Source of the DNA: Leeia aquatica
Lineage (GTDB): Bacteria > Pseudomonadota > Gammaproteobacteria > Burkholderiales > Leeiaceae
NCBI RefSeq assembly: GCF_012641365.1
Contig: NZ_JABAIM010000004.1
Coordinates: 186,001 to 250,000 of the forward strand
DNA length: 64,000 nucleotides
Direction of reading: 5' to 3'
Below are positions 15,913-23,240 of this stretch, piece after piece. The notes below the pieces were generated by a model, which saw only the letters and a program-made list of their open reading frames with translations, made no database searches and was not told where the DNA came from. The stretch's first letter is position 1. Every line of letters begins with the position of its first letter. The position numbers were made by a program, and so were the translations under genes.

Positions 15913-16371
15913 TCAATGCGCGGGCTCATCTTCCGCCTGCACCACCACTTCCACCTTGACCTCGCCCGCTTTCTGGAAACGCAGTGTCAGCGGCAGCTTG
16001 TCGCCCAATTTCAGCGGTTGTTTCAGCCCCATCAGCATCACGTGCAAGCCATGCGGCTTGAAGTGGACCTGCTCATTGGCGGTGATCGGTACGTTGGGCA
16101 CCTGACGCATGCGCATCACACCGTTGTCGTTAATATGGTTATGCATCTCGACCTGCTCAGCCAGCGCGGGGCTGCTGACCGCCACCAGGGTATCGGCTTC
16201 ACCACTGTTGCGGATGTCAAAGTAAATGGCGCCCGCCATGCTGCCCGGCACGGTGGGCTTGGCCCAGGGGTGAACAATCAGCAGCTTGCCCGCTGCAAAC
16301 TGATGGGCGTGGAGCAAGGTGCTGGCTAGCAACAGGCCGCCAGCCAGCAGGGTACGCATGTGCAGCTTCAT
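15913..16371 (-). CDS. Periplasmic copper chaperone PCu(A)C
   Basis: 152 aa from ATG 16371, preceded by GAGGAT. The signal peptide (MKLHMRTLLAGGLLLASTLLHA) ends near residue 22. The mature domain shows the PCu(A)C pattern: HPWAKPTVPGSMAGAIYFDI, EMHNHINDNGVMRM and HGLHVMLMGL, where the Met and His residues bind Cu(I). The family delivers copper to cytochrome c oxidase in the periplasm. No SCO gene is adjacent. The C-terminus is acidic. Confidence 0.92.
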   Translation of the reverse strand: MKLHMRTLLAGGLLLASTLLHAHQFAAGKLLIVHPWAKPTVPGSMAGAIYFDIRNSGEADTLVAVSSPALAEQVEMHNHINDNGVMRMRQVPNVPITANEQVHFKPHGLHVMLMGLKQPLKLGDKLPLTLRFQKAGEVKVEVVVQAEDEPAH

Positions 16372-16458
16372 CCGGGTATCCTCGTGATATGTCCAGGTTA
16401 AAGCCGGATTGTCCCACAGATCAGCAGGCGCCAAGCGTGGCAGACTGTCGCAGTGCAG

Positions 16459-16632
16459 TCACAGCGGTGGTTGCCGCCAGTGATGGCTGCGCTCCGGTCT
16501 GTCCGTTTGGGGCTGATGCCATTCTTCGCGTAACGCTTGCACGTCTTCCAGTTGCTGTCTTGTGGCCCGTAGCGCCTGCCACAGGGTTTGCCACAGCCCG
16601 CTGGCTGTCGTGGGATGTTGGCACGTATGCAT
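16459..16632 (-). CDS. Small protein, DUF1127-like in context, unknown function
   Basis: 57 aa. Begins MHTCQHPTTASGLW; AGGAG lies 6 nt before the ATG, which makes it a real gene despite its size. The middle (LWQTLWQALRATRQQLEDVQALREEW) should form one amphipathic helix; the tail is rich in His, Arg and Gln. No signal peptide or known domain. It is divergent from the MocR regulator at 16807 with a 174-bp AT-rich gap, a setting where small DUF1127-type proteins often occur. It may be controlled by that regulator (inference). Confidence 0.6.
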   Translation of the reverse strand: MHTCQHPTTASGLWQTLWQALRATRQQLEDVQALREEWHQPQTDRPERSHHWRQPPL

Positions 16633-16806
16633 GTGGCGCTCCTGATGTGAAAGGGATGGCAGCATCTTATTCGGATTAGATATCGCAATAAATAATCTTG
16701 CATGCAAATTATCTTTGCGTATGAAGCACAAATAATGGATGGCTGCTGACGAGCATGACAAGGCAAGGTAGACTGAAAGCAGTCCTATTCCACCAGCCAG
16801 AGAGTC

Positions 16807-18333
16807 ATGCCTACTGGAACCAATTTAAAACAGCAGACCGTGCCGCTCGAGGCGCTGGCAGAGTGGTTGCAGCCGCTGCTGGTGCAGGCTTCGCTGCCGC
16901 AAAATCGCCAGCTGTATCGCGCGCTGCGCGAGCTGATCCTGCAGGGGCGGCTGCAGGGTGGACAACGGCTACCCTCCTCGCGCCAACTGGCAACGGCCTT
17001 GCAGATTGCGCGGAACACGGTGCTGTATGCGTTTGAGCAATTGCAGGCAGAAGGCTATGTGCTGACCCGGCACGGCGCAGGCAGCTATGTGGCGGAAACC
17101 CTGCCGGACCCCAGCCCGCAAGGTGAGGTTACAACGCCGGTGGAAAACGCTGCAGGCGGCCCTTATTTATCGCGTCGGGTGCAGCAGGTATTGGGCGGCA
17201 TGCAGATGCGGGGTTTCATGCGTGAGCGCACCCCGGCCTTTTGGCCGGGTGTGCCCGAGCTGGCGCAATTTCCGCATTTGCTGTGGCAGCGGATCTGGCA
17301 GCGGCAGCAACGGCAGATGCCGCGCGACTGGCTGGGGTACACCCGTGCCGGCGGGCATCAGGGGTTGAAGCAGGTGCTGAGCGATTATCTGCGCCTGACC
17401 CGTGCGCTGAATTGCAGCCCGGAGCAGATCCTGATCACCTCCGGCACCCAGCAATCGCTGGATTTGCTGGCACGTGCCTTGGCCGATCCTGGCGATGTGG
17501 CGTGGATGGAGGAGCCCGGCTATGGCGGCGCCAGTGCCGCGCTGACCGCAGCGGAGCTTGCCCTGTGCCCGGTGCCGGTGGATAACGAGGGCTTGTGCTG
17601 GGAGCGGGGTGACTATCCGGTTCCCCGGCTGATCTATGTGACACCCTCCCACCAGTACCCGCTGGGCTGCGTGATGAGCCTGAGCCGTCGCCGCAGCCTG
17701 CTGCAATACGCCGCCCAGCAGCAGAGCTGGATTCTGGAAGACGATTACGACAGCGAGTTCCGTTACGATGGCGCGCCGCTGGCGGCCCTGCAGGGGCTGG
17801 ACCGGGCGCAGCGGGTCATCTATATGGGCACGCTGAGCAAGGCCTGTTATCCCGGATTGCGGCTGGCGTATCTGGTACTGCCGCCGGTGCTGGTCGAGCC
17901 GTTGACCCGCTTGCAGGCCCGGCTGTTGCGCGAGCCGGATTACGTCAAGCAAGCCACGCTGGCGGAGTTTATAGCTGAGGGCCATCTGGCCTCCCACATC
18001 CGCCGGATGCGCCAGTTATATGCGGCAAGGCAGCAGTTGCTGCGTGACAGTATCGCCGATGGGCTGGAGGCTGAGGCGGCGCTGCTGGGCGGGCAAGGTG
18101 GCTTGCACGTGGTGTGCCCCTTGCCCGTGGGCAGCAAGGAGCGGCCGCTGATGCAGCAGTTACAGCAGCGGCAGGTGCAAACGCCGCCGCTGGGCAGCTT
18201 TCATCTGGCGACACCCCAGCAATCCGGCCTGGTGCTGGGCTATGCCGGGGTGCACGAAAACGACATCCGCCGTGCCGGGCGCATCCTGGGCCAGCAATTG
18301 CGGGTCTTTACGGCCGACCCGGAACAAAGCTGA
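16807..18333 (+). CDS. MocR/PdxR-type GntR regulator with aminotransferase domain
   Basis: 508 aa. The N-terminal winged helix (~35-100, LQGGQRLPSSRQLATALQIARNTVLYAFEQLQAEGYV) is GntR-type. Residues ~150-490 form a class I aminotransferase-like PLP domain, with PLP-binding Lys in MGTLSKACYPGLRLAYLVLP. Such proteins use PLP as effector. The target is not shown by context; the divergent small gene at 16632 is the nearest candidate. The 3' end overlaps the convergent NRDE gene by 26 bp. Confidence 0.92.
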   Translation: MPTGTNLKQQTVPLEALAEWLQPLLVQASLPQNRQLYRALRELILQGRLQGGQRLPSSRQLATALQIARNTVLYAFEQLQAEGYVLTRHGAGSYVAETLPDPSPQGEVTTPVENAAGGPYLSRRVQQVLGGMQMRGFMRERTPAFWPGVPELAQFPHLLWQRIWQRQQRQMPRDWLGYTRAGGHQGLKQVLSDYLRLTRALNCSPEQILITSGTQQSLDLLARALADPGDVAWMEEPGYGGASAALTAAELALCPVPVDNEGLCWERGDYPVPRLIYVTPSHQYPLGCVMSLSRRRSLLQYAAQQQSWILEDDYDSEFRYDGAPLAALQGLDRAQRVIYMGTLSKACYPGLRLAYLVLPPVLVEPLTRLQARLLREPDYVKQATLAEFIAEGHLASHIRRMRQLYAARQQLLRDSIADGLEAEAALLGGQGGLHVVCPLPVGSKERPLMQQLQQRQVQTPPLGSFHLATPQQSGLVLGYAGVHENDIRRAGRILGQQLRVFTADPEQS

Positions 18334-19051
18334 AGCGGGCGACTTCAGCGCTGGGCCATTGATACTCATGAAAGCGAACCTGCGATGGTGACCACCATAG
18401 CAGGCAAGAGCTGCGGGTGCCGTAGGCTTCCCCTTCAATAAAGCGAGCAGACAATGCCCGCTCCCGTGCCAGCCCAAGCCCGGTATCCGGCAACTGTGCA
18501 TCGGGGGCAAACTGGCGGTCAGTCAGCAGCGACAGCAGGGCAGCCTCATCCTCGGGCTGTGCCACAGCGCTCAGACCCTGCTGCAGGCCAAGGGTCTTGT
18601 ACCAAGGCGTATCCAGTCCGGCATTGGAGAGGGCATAAGTGCCTGCACCCCAGGCTTGCAGCTGATCGCTCGGACTGTGGTAAGCCAGCAGCTGCTGGCC
18701 GTCAAACAGCAGCAGGTTGAAGCCGTTGTATTGCCGGGCGCGGGGCCGCAGCTGGGCCAGATAATCGGCCGAGGACAGCTGGCCCTGCAGCCAGGCGGTG
18801 ACCAGCTCGCCGCGTGAGGGGGCTTCAGCACGATAGTCGGCCACATTCCGCACATTGGTCAGCGCGGCCAGACGGCCATCACGCCCCAGCGCCAGCCAGC
18901 TGCCCCCGGCTTGCAGGTCACGACCACCCAGCCAGCCCTCCGGCCACCACTGTGCCTCGGCGGTAGGCCGCTGACGAAACTCATCACGGTTGGCCAGCAG
19001 GATCAGCGGCCACTGCGGGTGCTGCTGCCAGGCAAGGCCGATCAGGCACAT
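18308..19051 (-). CDS. NRDE family (TANGO2-like) protein
   Basis: 247 aa. Begins MCLIGLAW with Cys2 as in Ntn-hydrolase-like folds, then the family name motif NRDE (ANRDEFRQRPT) and GGRDLQAGGSWLAL. C-terminal RSSCLLWW is also conserved. The biochemical role of the family is not settled. It follows the rhodanese gene with only 3 bp between, so the two form a minus-strand pair. Confidence 0.88.
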   Translation of the reverse strand: MCLIGLAWQQHPQWPLILLANRDEFRQRPTAEAQWWPEGWLGGRDLQAGGSWLALGRDGRLAALTNVRNVADYRAEAPSRGELVTAWLQGQLSSADYLAQLRPRARQYNGFNLLLFDGQQLLAYHSPSDQLQAWGAGTYALSNAGLDTPWYKTLGLQQGLSAVAQPEDEAALLSLLTDRQFAPDAQLPDTGLGLARERALSARFIEGEAYGTRSSCLLWWSPSQVRFHEYQWPSAEVARFSFVPGRP

Positions 19052-19054
19052 GGC

Positions 19055-19375
19055 TCAGTAGCGGGCCATGTCGGGGTCGACCTGCGTGGCCCAGGCTTCC
19101 ACCCCGCCGGTCAGGTTGTGCACCGGGCCCAGCCCGGCATTTTCCAGAAACAGTGCCACTTGATAGCTGCGCATGCCGTGATGGCAAATGGTCACCAGCT
19201 CGCCGTCGTTGACTTCGTTCAGGCGGTTGCTGATCTCATGCATGGGCAGGTTTACGCTGCCGGGAATCTGGCACAGGGCAACCTCCCAGGGCTCGCGTAC
19301 GTCGATCAGCTGCGGTTGCGGGCGGCTGGGGTCTGCCAGCCAGTGCTGCAGTTGTTGTGCGGTCAAGGTGTGCAT
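19055..19375 (-). CDS. Single-domain rhodanese-like sulfurtransferase
   Basis: 106 aa from MHTLTAQQL. QLIDVREPWEV and the active-site loop ICHHGMRS with its single Cys (persulfide carrier) identify a cytoplasmic rhodanese domain. The loop HHGMRS is the version often found next to protein-isoaspartyl-methyltransferase-like genes, which is the arrangement here. The NRDE gene starts 3 bp downstream. A hairpin separates it from the methyltransferase gene upstream. Confidence 0.92.
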   Translation of the reverse strand: MHTLTAQQLQHWLADPSRPQPQLIDVREPWEVALCQIPGSVNLPMHEISNRLNEVNDGELVTICHHGMRSYQVALFLENAGLGPVHNLTGGVEAWATQVDPDMARY

Positions 19376-19394
19376 GTCAGGGCTCCACAAAGCA

Positions 19395-19416
19395 CAACAC
19401 CCCTTGCGGGGTGTTG
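19395..19416 (-). terminator. Hairpin between methyltransferase and rhodanese genes
   Basis: CAACACCCC and GGGGTGTTG form a 9-bp stem with loop TTGC. On the minus strand only a broken T-rich stretch (TGCTTTG) follows, so termination is likely but may be leaky. Confidence 0.6.
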
Positions 19417-19438
19417 AGGGTGACAGGTTATTGTCGAA

Positions 19439-20092
19439 TCAAAAGCTGAAACGCTGCGGCTGGGCTGCGTTCTGCAGCGGTGCGGTCTGGGTATCAAACA
19501 GCACGCGGCGGCTCACTGTGCCAGCGCCATCCTTGGACATCACCGAGGCCACCATCACCGGCGCATCGCCAACAATGGCAAATAGGCGGCCACCCGGGTT
19601 CAGCTGGCTCAGCAGGCTGTCCGGCAGTACAGGCAGCGAAGCCGTGACGACGATGACATCATACGGTGCACGGCTGTTCCAGCCTTGAGCGGCATCGCCG
19701 GTTTCCAGCGTCACATTGCGGATGTCGGCACGGCTCAGGTTGCCACGGGCCAGCTCGGTCAGCTCCGGGTCAATGTCCACACTGTAGACGTGGCGGGCCA
19801 GCCGGGCCAGCAGTGCGGTGAGGTAACCACAGCCAGTGCCGATTTCCAGGACCTTGTCAGTGGCGCCGATGTGTAGTTCCTGCAACAGGCGGGCTTCCAT
19901 CTTCGGCGGCAGGGTGGTGACGCCCTGTTTGATGGGCGTTTCCATGTCCACAAACGCCAGATCACGCCAGTTGGCCGGGATGAAGTTTTCGCGTTTCACC
20001 TCAAACAGCAGGTTCAGTACTGTTTCATCCAGCACCTCCCACGGGCGAATCTGCTGTTCCACCATGTTGAATCGTGCTTGTGCCCAATCCAT
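19439..20092 (-). CDS. Protein-L-isoaspartate O-methyltransferase-like protein
   Basis: 217 aa from MDWAQARFNMVEQQIRPWEV. The SAM-binding domain contains VLEIGTGCGYLTALLA and YSVDIDPELTELA. The usual PCMT substrate motif (GQTISQP) is replaced by KQGVTTLPPKMEARLL, so the substrate may differ from isoaspartyl residues. This divergent subfamily is commonly annotated as Pcm. Upstream, the diguanylate cyclase gene runs the other way with about 125 bp between starts. Confidence 0.8.
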   Translation of the reverse strand: MDWAQARFNMVEQQIRPWEVLDETVLNLLFEVKRENFIPANWRDLAFVDMETPIKQGVTTLPPKMEARLLQELHIGATDKVLEIGTGCGYLTALLARLARHVYSVDIDPELTELARGNLSRADIRNVTLETGDAAQGWNSRAPYDVIVVTASLPVLPDSLLSQLNPGGRLFAIVGDAPVMVASVMSKDGAGTVSRRVLFDTQTAPLQNAAQPQRFSF

Positions 20093-20217
20093 GCTGCTGT
20101 ACCCCACCGTTGATCCGACAATCTGCAGATTATCCCATATTTCAGCATCCCGCACAGCCTGCAGACACGCAAGGAATCACCTACAATAAGAGCCAAGTAC
20201 CGGAGCAGGAAGCCATT

Positions 20218-21273
20218 TTGCCGCAACACCAGTACACCATCACCTTGTTGCAGGTGCTGAGCCATCTGACCCGCATTCGTGATCTCGACATGCTGGAGCT
20301 CAGCCTGTCTGCGGTCCTGCAGGAGCAGCTGCAGCCCGAACAGCTGACCTATTGCCGGCTGCTGGAGAGTCCAACGGGCCTGCGCGTGCACACCATGGTG
20401 CGGATCGACAAAGGCGATCTGCGCCACTTCCCGCTGGAGGAGCATTCACGGGTGCAGGCTCCGCTGCTGGGCGACAAGAACCACTGGCTGATGGCGAGCC
20501 TCGAGCACAATACCCGACTGACCCGACGCGGGGATGGTGGCTTCCAGCTGTTGCTGGCCCTGCATCAGGATCAACAGGCCATCGGGGTGTTTGAGCTGCA
20601 GTTATTGCGTTCGCCAGGGCATGACCTGTTACAGGTGGTGGACCGCATGCTGGGGCTGGTGCGCAACCACCTCTCCTTGTTGCGCTATGCCGAGCATGAC
20701 AGCCTGACCGGGCTGATGAACCGCAAGACCTTTGATGTCCGCTTTCACCGCATGATGCTGATGGGCCACCACACCCCCATGACCATGGGGCCCACCACCA
20801 TGCAGGAACGTGCTGTTTCGGATGCCTACTGGCTGGGGGTGGTGGATATCGACCACTTCAAGGTGATCAATGACCGTTTTGGTCATCTGTATGGGGACGA
20901 GGTGTTGATCCTGCTGGCGGGATTGATGCGGCAAAACTTTCGCTACCACGACCAGATTTTCCGCTTTGGTGGCGAAGAGTTTGTCATCCTGCTCGGTAAC
21001 ATCTCGGCGGAACACGCCCAGCAGACCTTTGAACGCTTGCGCTGGACGGTAGAGCACCACCCTTTCCCGCAGGTGGGCAAGGTCACCGTCAGTATTGGCT
21101 ATACCCGTATTCCGGTGCCGAGCAGCGCCAGTGATGTGATCGGTCAGGCAGACCGGGCGCTGTACTACGCCAAGCAGCATGGCCGCAACCAGTGCTGCAA
21201 TTATCTGCAGTTGCTGCAAGATGGCAAGCTGAACCAACCGGATGCCCCGCGAGGCGACATTGAGCTGTTCTGA
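20218..21273 (+). CDS. Diguanylate cyclase (GGDEF) with N-terminal sensory region
   Basis: 351 aa if started at TTG 20218, which has AGGAAG 5 nt upstream; no ATG with a ribosome site exists, and a longer frame back to 20074 overlaps the divergent gene. Residues ~1-165 are a soluble, GAF-like sensory region. The GGDEF domain follows ([40 protein letters not shown]). RYHD, five residues before GGEEF, is the RxxD inhibitory site, so product feedback is expected. It makes c-di-GMP and counters the HD-GYP proteins at the left of the window. Confidence 0.88.
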   Translation: MPQHQYTITLLQVLSHLTRIRDLDMLELSLSAVLQEQLQPEQLTYCRLLESPTGLRVHTMVRIDKGDLRHFPLEEHSRVQAPLLGDKNHWLMASLEHNTRLTRRGDGGFQLLLALHQDQQAIGVFELQLLRSPGHDLLQVVDRMLGLVRNHLSLLRYAEHDSLTGLMNRKTFDVRFHRMMLMGHHTPMTMGPTTMQERAVSDAYWLGVVDIDHFKVINDRFGHLYGDEVLILLAGLMRQNFRYHDQIFRFGGEEFVILLGNISAEHAQQTFERLRWTVEHHPFPQVGKVTVSIGYTRIPVPSSASDVIGQADRALYYAKQHGRNQCCNYLQLLQDGKLNQPDAPRGDIELF

Positions 21274-21538
21274 CTTTGCCTGCCGCAGCGGCTGTGCCGC
21301 CTGCTGCATTGCCCCCTCCATTTCCTCGCCCATACCTGGCATGCCGAATGGCAAACCGGCCGGTGTACATTGCGTGCAGCTGGATGAGCAATTGCGCTGT
21401 CGCCTGTTTGGCCAGCCGGAGCGGCCTGCGGTGTGCAGCGGCCTGCAGCCTAGCCCGGAGATGTGCGGCGATAGCCGCGAGCAAGCCCTGCGCTGGCTGG
21501 GTTATCTGGAAGTGGTGACCACACCGCCGACAGATTGA
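21242..21538 (+). CDS. YkgJ-family cysteine-cluster protein
   Basis: 98 aa. Eight Cys in the pattern [14 protein letters not shown], then C, C, C and C spaced through the rest, matching the CxxxCxxCC zinc/iron-cluster family (UPF0153/YkgJ). The function is unknown in general. It starts 32 bp inside the diguanylate cyclase gene and has no clear ribosome site, so it probably depends on translation of that gene. Confidence 0.82.
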   Translation: MPREATLSCSDFACRSGCAACCIAPSISSPIPGMPNGKPAGVHCVQLDEQLRCRLFGQPERPAVCSGLQPSPEMCGDSREQALRWLGYLEVVTTPPTD

Positions 21539-21592
21539 GCAGACCTGTCCGACCAAGCGGCATTACCACCGCAGACGACGGGATCTTGCATC

Positions 21593-22330
21593 ATGAAACA
21601 ATGGAAGTATTGCTTATTGTGCCTGTTGGCGCTGACAGCCCGCTGGGCCATGGCCAGCGACAGCACCACCCAGCAGGCGGGACAGCAGGTATTTCTGGCC
21701 GAGCGCCTGGTCAAAGCCTATGCCCTGCAGCGTTTGAATGTCACCGCCAGCCGCCCGGCAGAGCAACTGCGCACCAGCAGTGAACAGTTTGCCCGTAACC
21801 TGCAGACCCTGCAGCAGCAGGCGCCCACCGCAGCGATCCGTGAGCAGTATCAACTGCTGGCGCAACTCTGGACCGATTACAAACCGCAGCTCAATGCACA
21901 GGCAGATGTCCGCAAGCTGGCCGCGCTCAATGAAGAGTGGATTTACGTGGCGCAGCAGGCCAACCAGCTGTGGGAAAAGTGGGATGTCAGCCAGGGGCGT
22001 AAAGCCGAGCGGCAATTGCAGCAGCAAATCAGCATCCAGTCGCAACGTCTGGCCAAGTTGTACGCGCTGCAGCAATTGGGCGCCAATCAACCGTTTGTGG
22101 CCAGCGATCTTGTGACCGCGCACCGGCTGGTGACGGCCAACCTGCGCCAGCTCCGGCAACAATCGGCACAGCAGCCGGATCGGCTGTCGCGTATTCAGCT
22201 GGCAGAAACCCAGTGGGCCTTCTTTGAACAGGCGCTGGAGCGGGCGATGAAGCAGGGCAGCAGCCCCGAGCTGTGGCGCGATGTGGCGACCACCAGCGAG
22301 CGTATTGTCGAGGTGATGGATAGCCTGTAA
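21593..22330 (+). CDS. Secreted stand-alone PilJ-type sensory domain protein
   Basis: 245 aa. Signal peptide (MKQWKYCLLCLLALTARWAMA) and then two copies of the type IV pili methyl-accepting N-terminal module: AERLVKAYALQRLNVTASRP at ~33-52 and SQRLAKLYALQQLGANQP at ~153-170. Almost wholly helical and Gln-rich. Such modules normally form the periplasmic sensor of PilJ/NarX-like proteins; here no membrane anchor or signalling domain follows, so it may be a soluble periplasmic partner. It follows the diguanylate cyclase and YkgJ genes. Confidence 0.75.
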   Translation: MKQWKYCLLCLLALTARWAMASDSTTQQAGQQVFLAERLVKAYALQRLNVTASRPAEQLRTSSEQFARNLQTLQQQAPTAAIREQYQLLAQLWTDYKPQLNAQADVRKLAALNEEWIYVAQQANQLWEKWDVSQGRKAERQLQQQISIQSQRLAKLYALQQLGANQPFVASDLVTAHRLVTANLRQLRQQSAQQPDRLSRIQLAETQWAFFEQALERAMKQGSSPELWRDVATTSERIVEVMDSL

Positions 22331-22337
22331 GCCAGGT

Positions 22338-23240
22338 CTACATCCGTAGCGGCAATTGCTGATGCAGAAAATCAATCATGGCGCGGGTTTTGGCCGCCAG
22401 GGGCCGTTTCGGATAGCGGGCCACCAGATGCCAGGGCTCGGGCAGGTCATACTCTGACAGGATGACCTGCAAGCGTCCCTTGTCGACCAGCTCCTGGCAA
22501 AGATAGGTCCCCAGTCGGGCAATACCTACCCCCTGCTCGGCTAGATGCATCATGGTGACGCCCGAGTCGGTGGCGTGGTGCCGCCCCAGCAGAAAGTCCT
22601 CTGCCTTGCCCTCCACGGTAAAGGTCCACAGGTGTTGTTGCTCCGAGCCAGTACGGCTGATACAGGTGTGATTCACCAGTTCTGACGGATGTTGTGGTGT
22701 GCCATGCCGTGCCAGATAGTCCGGGCTGGCGACCACATGGCGCAGATACGGGGCGAGCCACTCGGCGGCATAGCGAGCATTGGTTGAGCGCCGCTGGTGC
22801 TGGATGCGCAAGGCCAGATCATAGCCTTCCTCCAGCAGGTCCACATTGCGGTCGGTATACAGCATTTCCAGCTCGATGCGCGGGTAGCGGGCACAGAACA
22901 TCGGCAGCAAGGGGGTCAGTACACTGGGGCCGATCTGGCTGGGGGCGGTCAGCCGCAAGCGCCCCCACGGCACTTCCTGCAATTGCTGGACCGCATCGCG
23001 TGCGCCGTCCAGTGCTTCCAGAATGCTGCGGGCGTGACGGTAATACACTTGACCGGCTTCGGTCAGCGTCAGTCGGCGGGTGCTGCGGGTCATCAGTACC
23101 GTGCCCAGCTCGGCTTCCAGCTGTTGTATCGCGCGCGACAGGCTGGAGGGCATCAGGTCCAGTGCGCGGGCGGCTGCCGAGAAGCTGCCCAGATCGACCA
23201 CCTTGCAGTACCACTGCAACAGCTGACGACTTTCCATCAT
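22338..23240 (-). CDS. LysR-family transcriptional regulator
   Basis: 300 aa. Winged helix at ~5-65 (FSAAARALDLMPSSLSRAIQQLEAELGTVLMTRSTRRLTLTEAG), then the PBP2-like effector domain. It belongs to the CrgA/DsdC-like group with WGRLRLTAPSQIG. The start overlaps the recQ stop by 4 bp, so it is probably transcribed with recQ-waaA-waaC; no divergent target gene is adjacent. Effector and targets unknown. Confidence 0.9.
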   Translation of the reverse strand: MMESRQLLQWYCKVVDLGSFSAAARALDLMPSSLSRAIQQLEAELGTVLMTRSTRRLTLTEAGQVYYRHARSILEALDGARDAVQQLQEVPWGRLRLTAPSQIGPSVLTPLLPMFCARYPRIELEMLYTDRNVDLLEEGYDLALRIQHQRRSTNARYAAEWLAPYLRHVVASPDYLARHGTPQHPSELVNHTCISRTGSEQQHLWTFTVEGKAEDFLLGRHHATDSGVTMMHLAEQGVGIARLGTYLCQELVDKGRLQVILSEYDLPEPWHLVARYPKRPLAAKTRAMIDFLHQQLPLRM

